From positions 1,550,001 to 1,614,000 of the forward strand of contig JAUDYN010000007.1 in the NCBI GenBank assembly GCA_030407005.1: a DNA stretch of 64,000 nt, read 5' to 3'. The translations under genes were made by a program, and so were the position numbers. This document shows, in pieces, positions 62,407-64,000 of this stretch. The notes beneath the pieces were generated by a model. That model saw nothing but the letters and a program-made list of their open reading frames with translations, was not told the origin of the DNA and made no database searches. Positions within the stretch are counted from its first letter, which is position 1; the number at the start of each line of letters is the position of its first letter. Origin of the DNA: Desarmillaria ectypa. Taxonomy: Eukaryota > Basidiomycota > Agaricomycetes > Agaricales > Physalacriaceae.

Positions 62407-64000
62407 ATGGAACGGTGTGTCAGTATTGCCCCGTCTCGATGTTGCACTGACGAGCTGCCTTTGAAGCTACGCAAAGATAGAGAAAGTTGGTGTGTCACTG
62501 CCACCTGTATACATCTTTTGGATTACAACTAACAAAAATGACCTCTAGGCGAAGGTCAGTCAGCCCTTGCAGTGGCCAGCAGAACGTCACCCTTCACCTG
62601 CAGGCACCTACGGCGTTGTATATAAGGCCCGGGACACCAATTCCAACACTATTGTGGCTCTTAAGAAAATACGGCTCGAAGCAGAAGACGAGGGCGTTCC
62701 AAGCACTGCAATCCGCGAAATCAGTCTCCTTAAGGAGCTAAACGACGATAACATCGTGAGGTACATATGCTGTTCACTCATCTCAGCTCATTCCTCTTGG
62801 CTTACAACCCGGCTCAGGCTGCTGGACATCGTCCATGCCGACCAGAAATTATACCTCGTATTCGAATTCTTAGATGTGGATCTCAAGCGCTATATGGACC
62901 TTGCCAACAAGAATCAAACACCCATCACCTTGGAAATGTCCAAGGTATGTCGCCGAATGCTCTTCATAGCTGTCCTTGCTGCTATCGTCGCCTTCTCAAC
63001 GCGCCGGTTATCGGCCTTCGACGCGTTCGGTGCGTGTGTACTTCGGAGTATCCCGTCGACCGGTTTCGAGCGCTGTTTCCCCCGCGTTCAATATGTCGTT
63101 CACAAATGGTCAATCAGTCGACGATGATCTTTGTGTGGTGCCACATTGTCCTAATCACAGCGGAAGTGGCCCTTTCGCGTTCTTAAAATCACGTGATAGA
63201 GACGCGACGCGTCATGATTCCAAGTCTTGCTTCTGTTTTCCTCTGGTATCATCATAACAGCTTCTGACCACACTCCCAGCGGTTCCTACATCAATTAAAC
63301 TCAGGATTGGTTTACTGTCACTCGCATCGGATTCTTCACCGTGACTTGAAACCGCAAAATCTCCTCATTGACAAGCATAATAATCTGAAGCTGGCCGACT
63401 TTGGGCTTGCGCGGGCGTTCGGTATACCTATGAGGACCTACACTCATGAGGTTAGCTCCATCTGTGTCATCAGAATATTCCTAATGTGGGCTTTCGACGT
63501 TTTAGGTCGTAACACTGTGGTACCGAGCGCCCGAAGTGCTTCTTGGATCCCGCCACTATTCGACGGCAGTCGACATGTGGTCAGTCGGAACCATATTTGC
63601 AGAGATGGCTTGTCAGGGGCAACCGCTCTTCCCCGGTGACTCTGAAATAGATCAAATCTTTAAGATATTCCGGTGAGCTCGTCATGGCTGTGTTCATGTG
63701 TTCATGCTAACCGGATGACTGTATACAGGATCTTAGGAACACCGACCGAGGAAATGTGGCCGGGCGTAAGTGCTTTGCCCGACTATAAGCCTACATTCCC
63801 GCGTTGGAACGTACAAGATGTCTCTCGGGTCGTCCCGGATTTGAATCCGGCAGGGATTGACATGCTTAAAGTGTGTCTATTTTGCTTCTTCGTTCTTAGC
63901 CTGACATCTCTTGAAATAATCAGCGTCTCCTTGCTTATGATTCTGCCAAGCGTATCTCAGGTAGGAGTCTCCCCTTTTGTCAATGCGGTTCGTCACTGAT
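62407..64000 (+). CDS. CDK1: cyclin-dependent kinase CDK1 (Cdc2/Cdc28), 3' end cut by the window
   Basis: Master cell-cycle Ser/Thr kinase. Exons as read: 62407-62414, 62467-62489, 62549-62554 (6 nt), 62604-62760, 62818-62944, 63280-63450, 63506-63672, 63729-63870, 63924-63960. They give MERYAKIEKV, then [13 protein letters not shown] (ATP loop with the inhibitory Thr/Tyr pair), ALKKIRLE (catalytic Lys) and the hallmark [33 protein letters not shown] is the catalytic loop and [20 protein letters not shown] runs from DFG to the activation-loop Thr in YTHE, followed by [15 protein letters not shown]. The reading then continues [18 protein letters not shown] and [12 protein letters not shown]. 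All residues expected of an active CDK1 are present. One intron (62945-63279) is 335 nt, far longer than any other in the gene. The C-terminal end lies beyond 64000. Confidence 0.95.
62549..62554 (+). other. 6-nt microexon of CDK1
   Basis: GCGAAG, flanked by tctag on the left and gtcagt on the right. It supplies the end of one Gly codon, a Glu and the start of the next Gly, giving KVGEGTYG. Without it the frame is kept but Gly-Glu is lost from the ATP loop. Confidence 0.8.
63188..63212. promoter_or_regulatory. E-box palindrome and MCB-like site inside the long CDK1 intron
   Basis: ATCACGTGAT (63188-63197) and ACGCGT (63207-63212, the MluI cell-cycle box core) lie 10 nt apart in the 335-nt intron. 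The motifs are seen directly; function is inferred. Confidence 0.3.

Overview
The window looks like nuclear DNA from a mushroom-forming basidiomycete (Agaricomycetes). Genes are closely packed on both strands and cut by many short introns of about 50-60 nt. The protein content fits this placement: a Ppo-type fatty-acid dioxygenase/P450 fusion, LaeA-like methyltransferases, a trichodiene-synthase-like terpene cyclase, a DOPA 4,5-dioxygenase-family protein, an F-box/leucine-rich protein and a Zn2Cys6 regulator, alongside single-copy eukaryotic housekeeping genes. Gene models were built by hand from open frames, splice signals and family motifs, so outer limits are firmer than internal exon borders. 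No transposon, CRISPR array, rRNA or tRNA was recognised.

Layout. 0.3-9.8 kb: protein O-mannosyltransferase (PMT4 type, +), a LaeA/UMTA-like methyltransferase (+), and convergent to it a large linoleate dioxygenase/P450 fusion (-). 10.9-23 kb is the accessory part: F-box protein, secreted GH43 arabinofuranosidase-like enzyme, a small unknown protein, a DUF676/ROG1-like lipase with a membrane segment, then a Tri5-like terpene synthase, a DOPA-dioxygenase-family gene and a decayed second terpene synthase fragment. 23.6-34.2 kb: RhoGEF (DEP-DH-PH-CNH, -), DNA polymerase lambda/Pol4 (-) and a second methyltransferase (+). 34.4-39.5 kb: S10 serine carboxypeptidase (-) and a Cys-rich two-TM protein with a PPPY tail (+). 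39.9-49.9 kb: spliceosome disassembly factor TFIP11/Ntr1 (-), DUSP-containing ubiquitin protease (-), hexose-type MFS transporter (-). 51.3-56.5 kb: cytochrome c heme lyase, TIM44 and CCZ1 (all +). 57-64 kb: Zn2Cys6 transcription factor (-), GPN-loop GTPase 1 (+) and CDK1 (+, running off the right edge).

There is no operon-like organisation. Weak functional groupings are: the oxylipin-forming oxygenase next to a LaeA-like methyltransferase; the terpene synthase next to a DOPA-dioxygenase-family enzyme and a broken synthase copy; and two adjacent genes for mitochondrial proteins (heme lyase, TIM44), each with a CACGTG element just upstream.

The most interesting signals are in gene structure: a 6-nt microexon in the ATP-loop of CDK1; family-preserving introns with GC donors in the GH43 gene (two) and the DOPA-dioxygenase gene (one); and a terpene synthase whose intron before the NSE metal-binding motif ends in AA instead of AG, with a frameshifted paralogous fragment 2 kb away. 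No convincing wholly new system was found.
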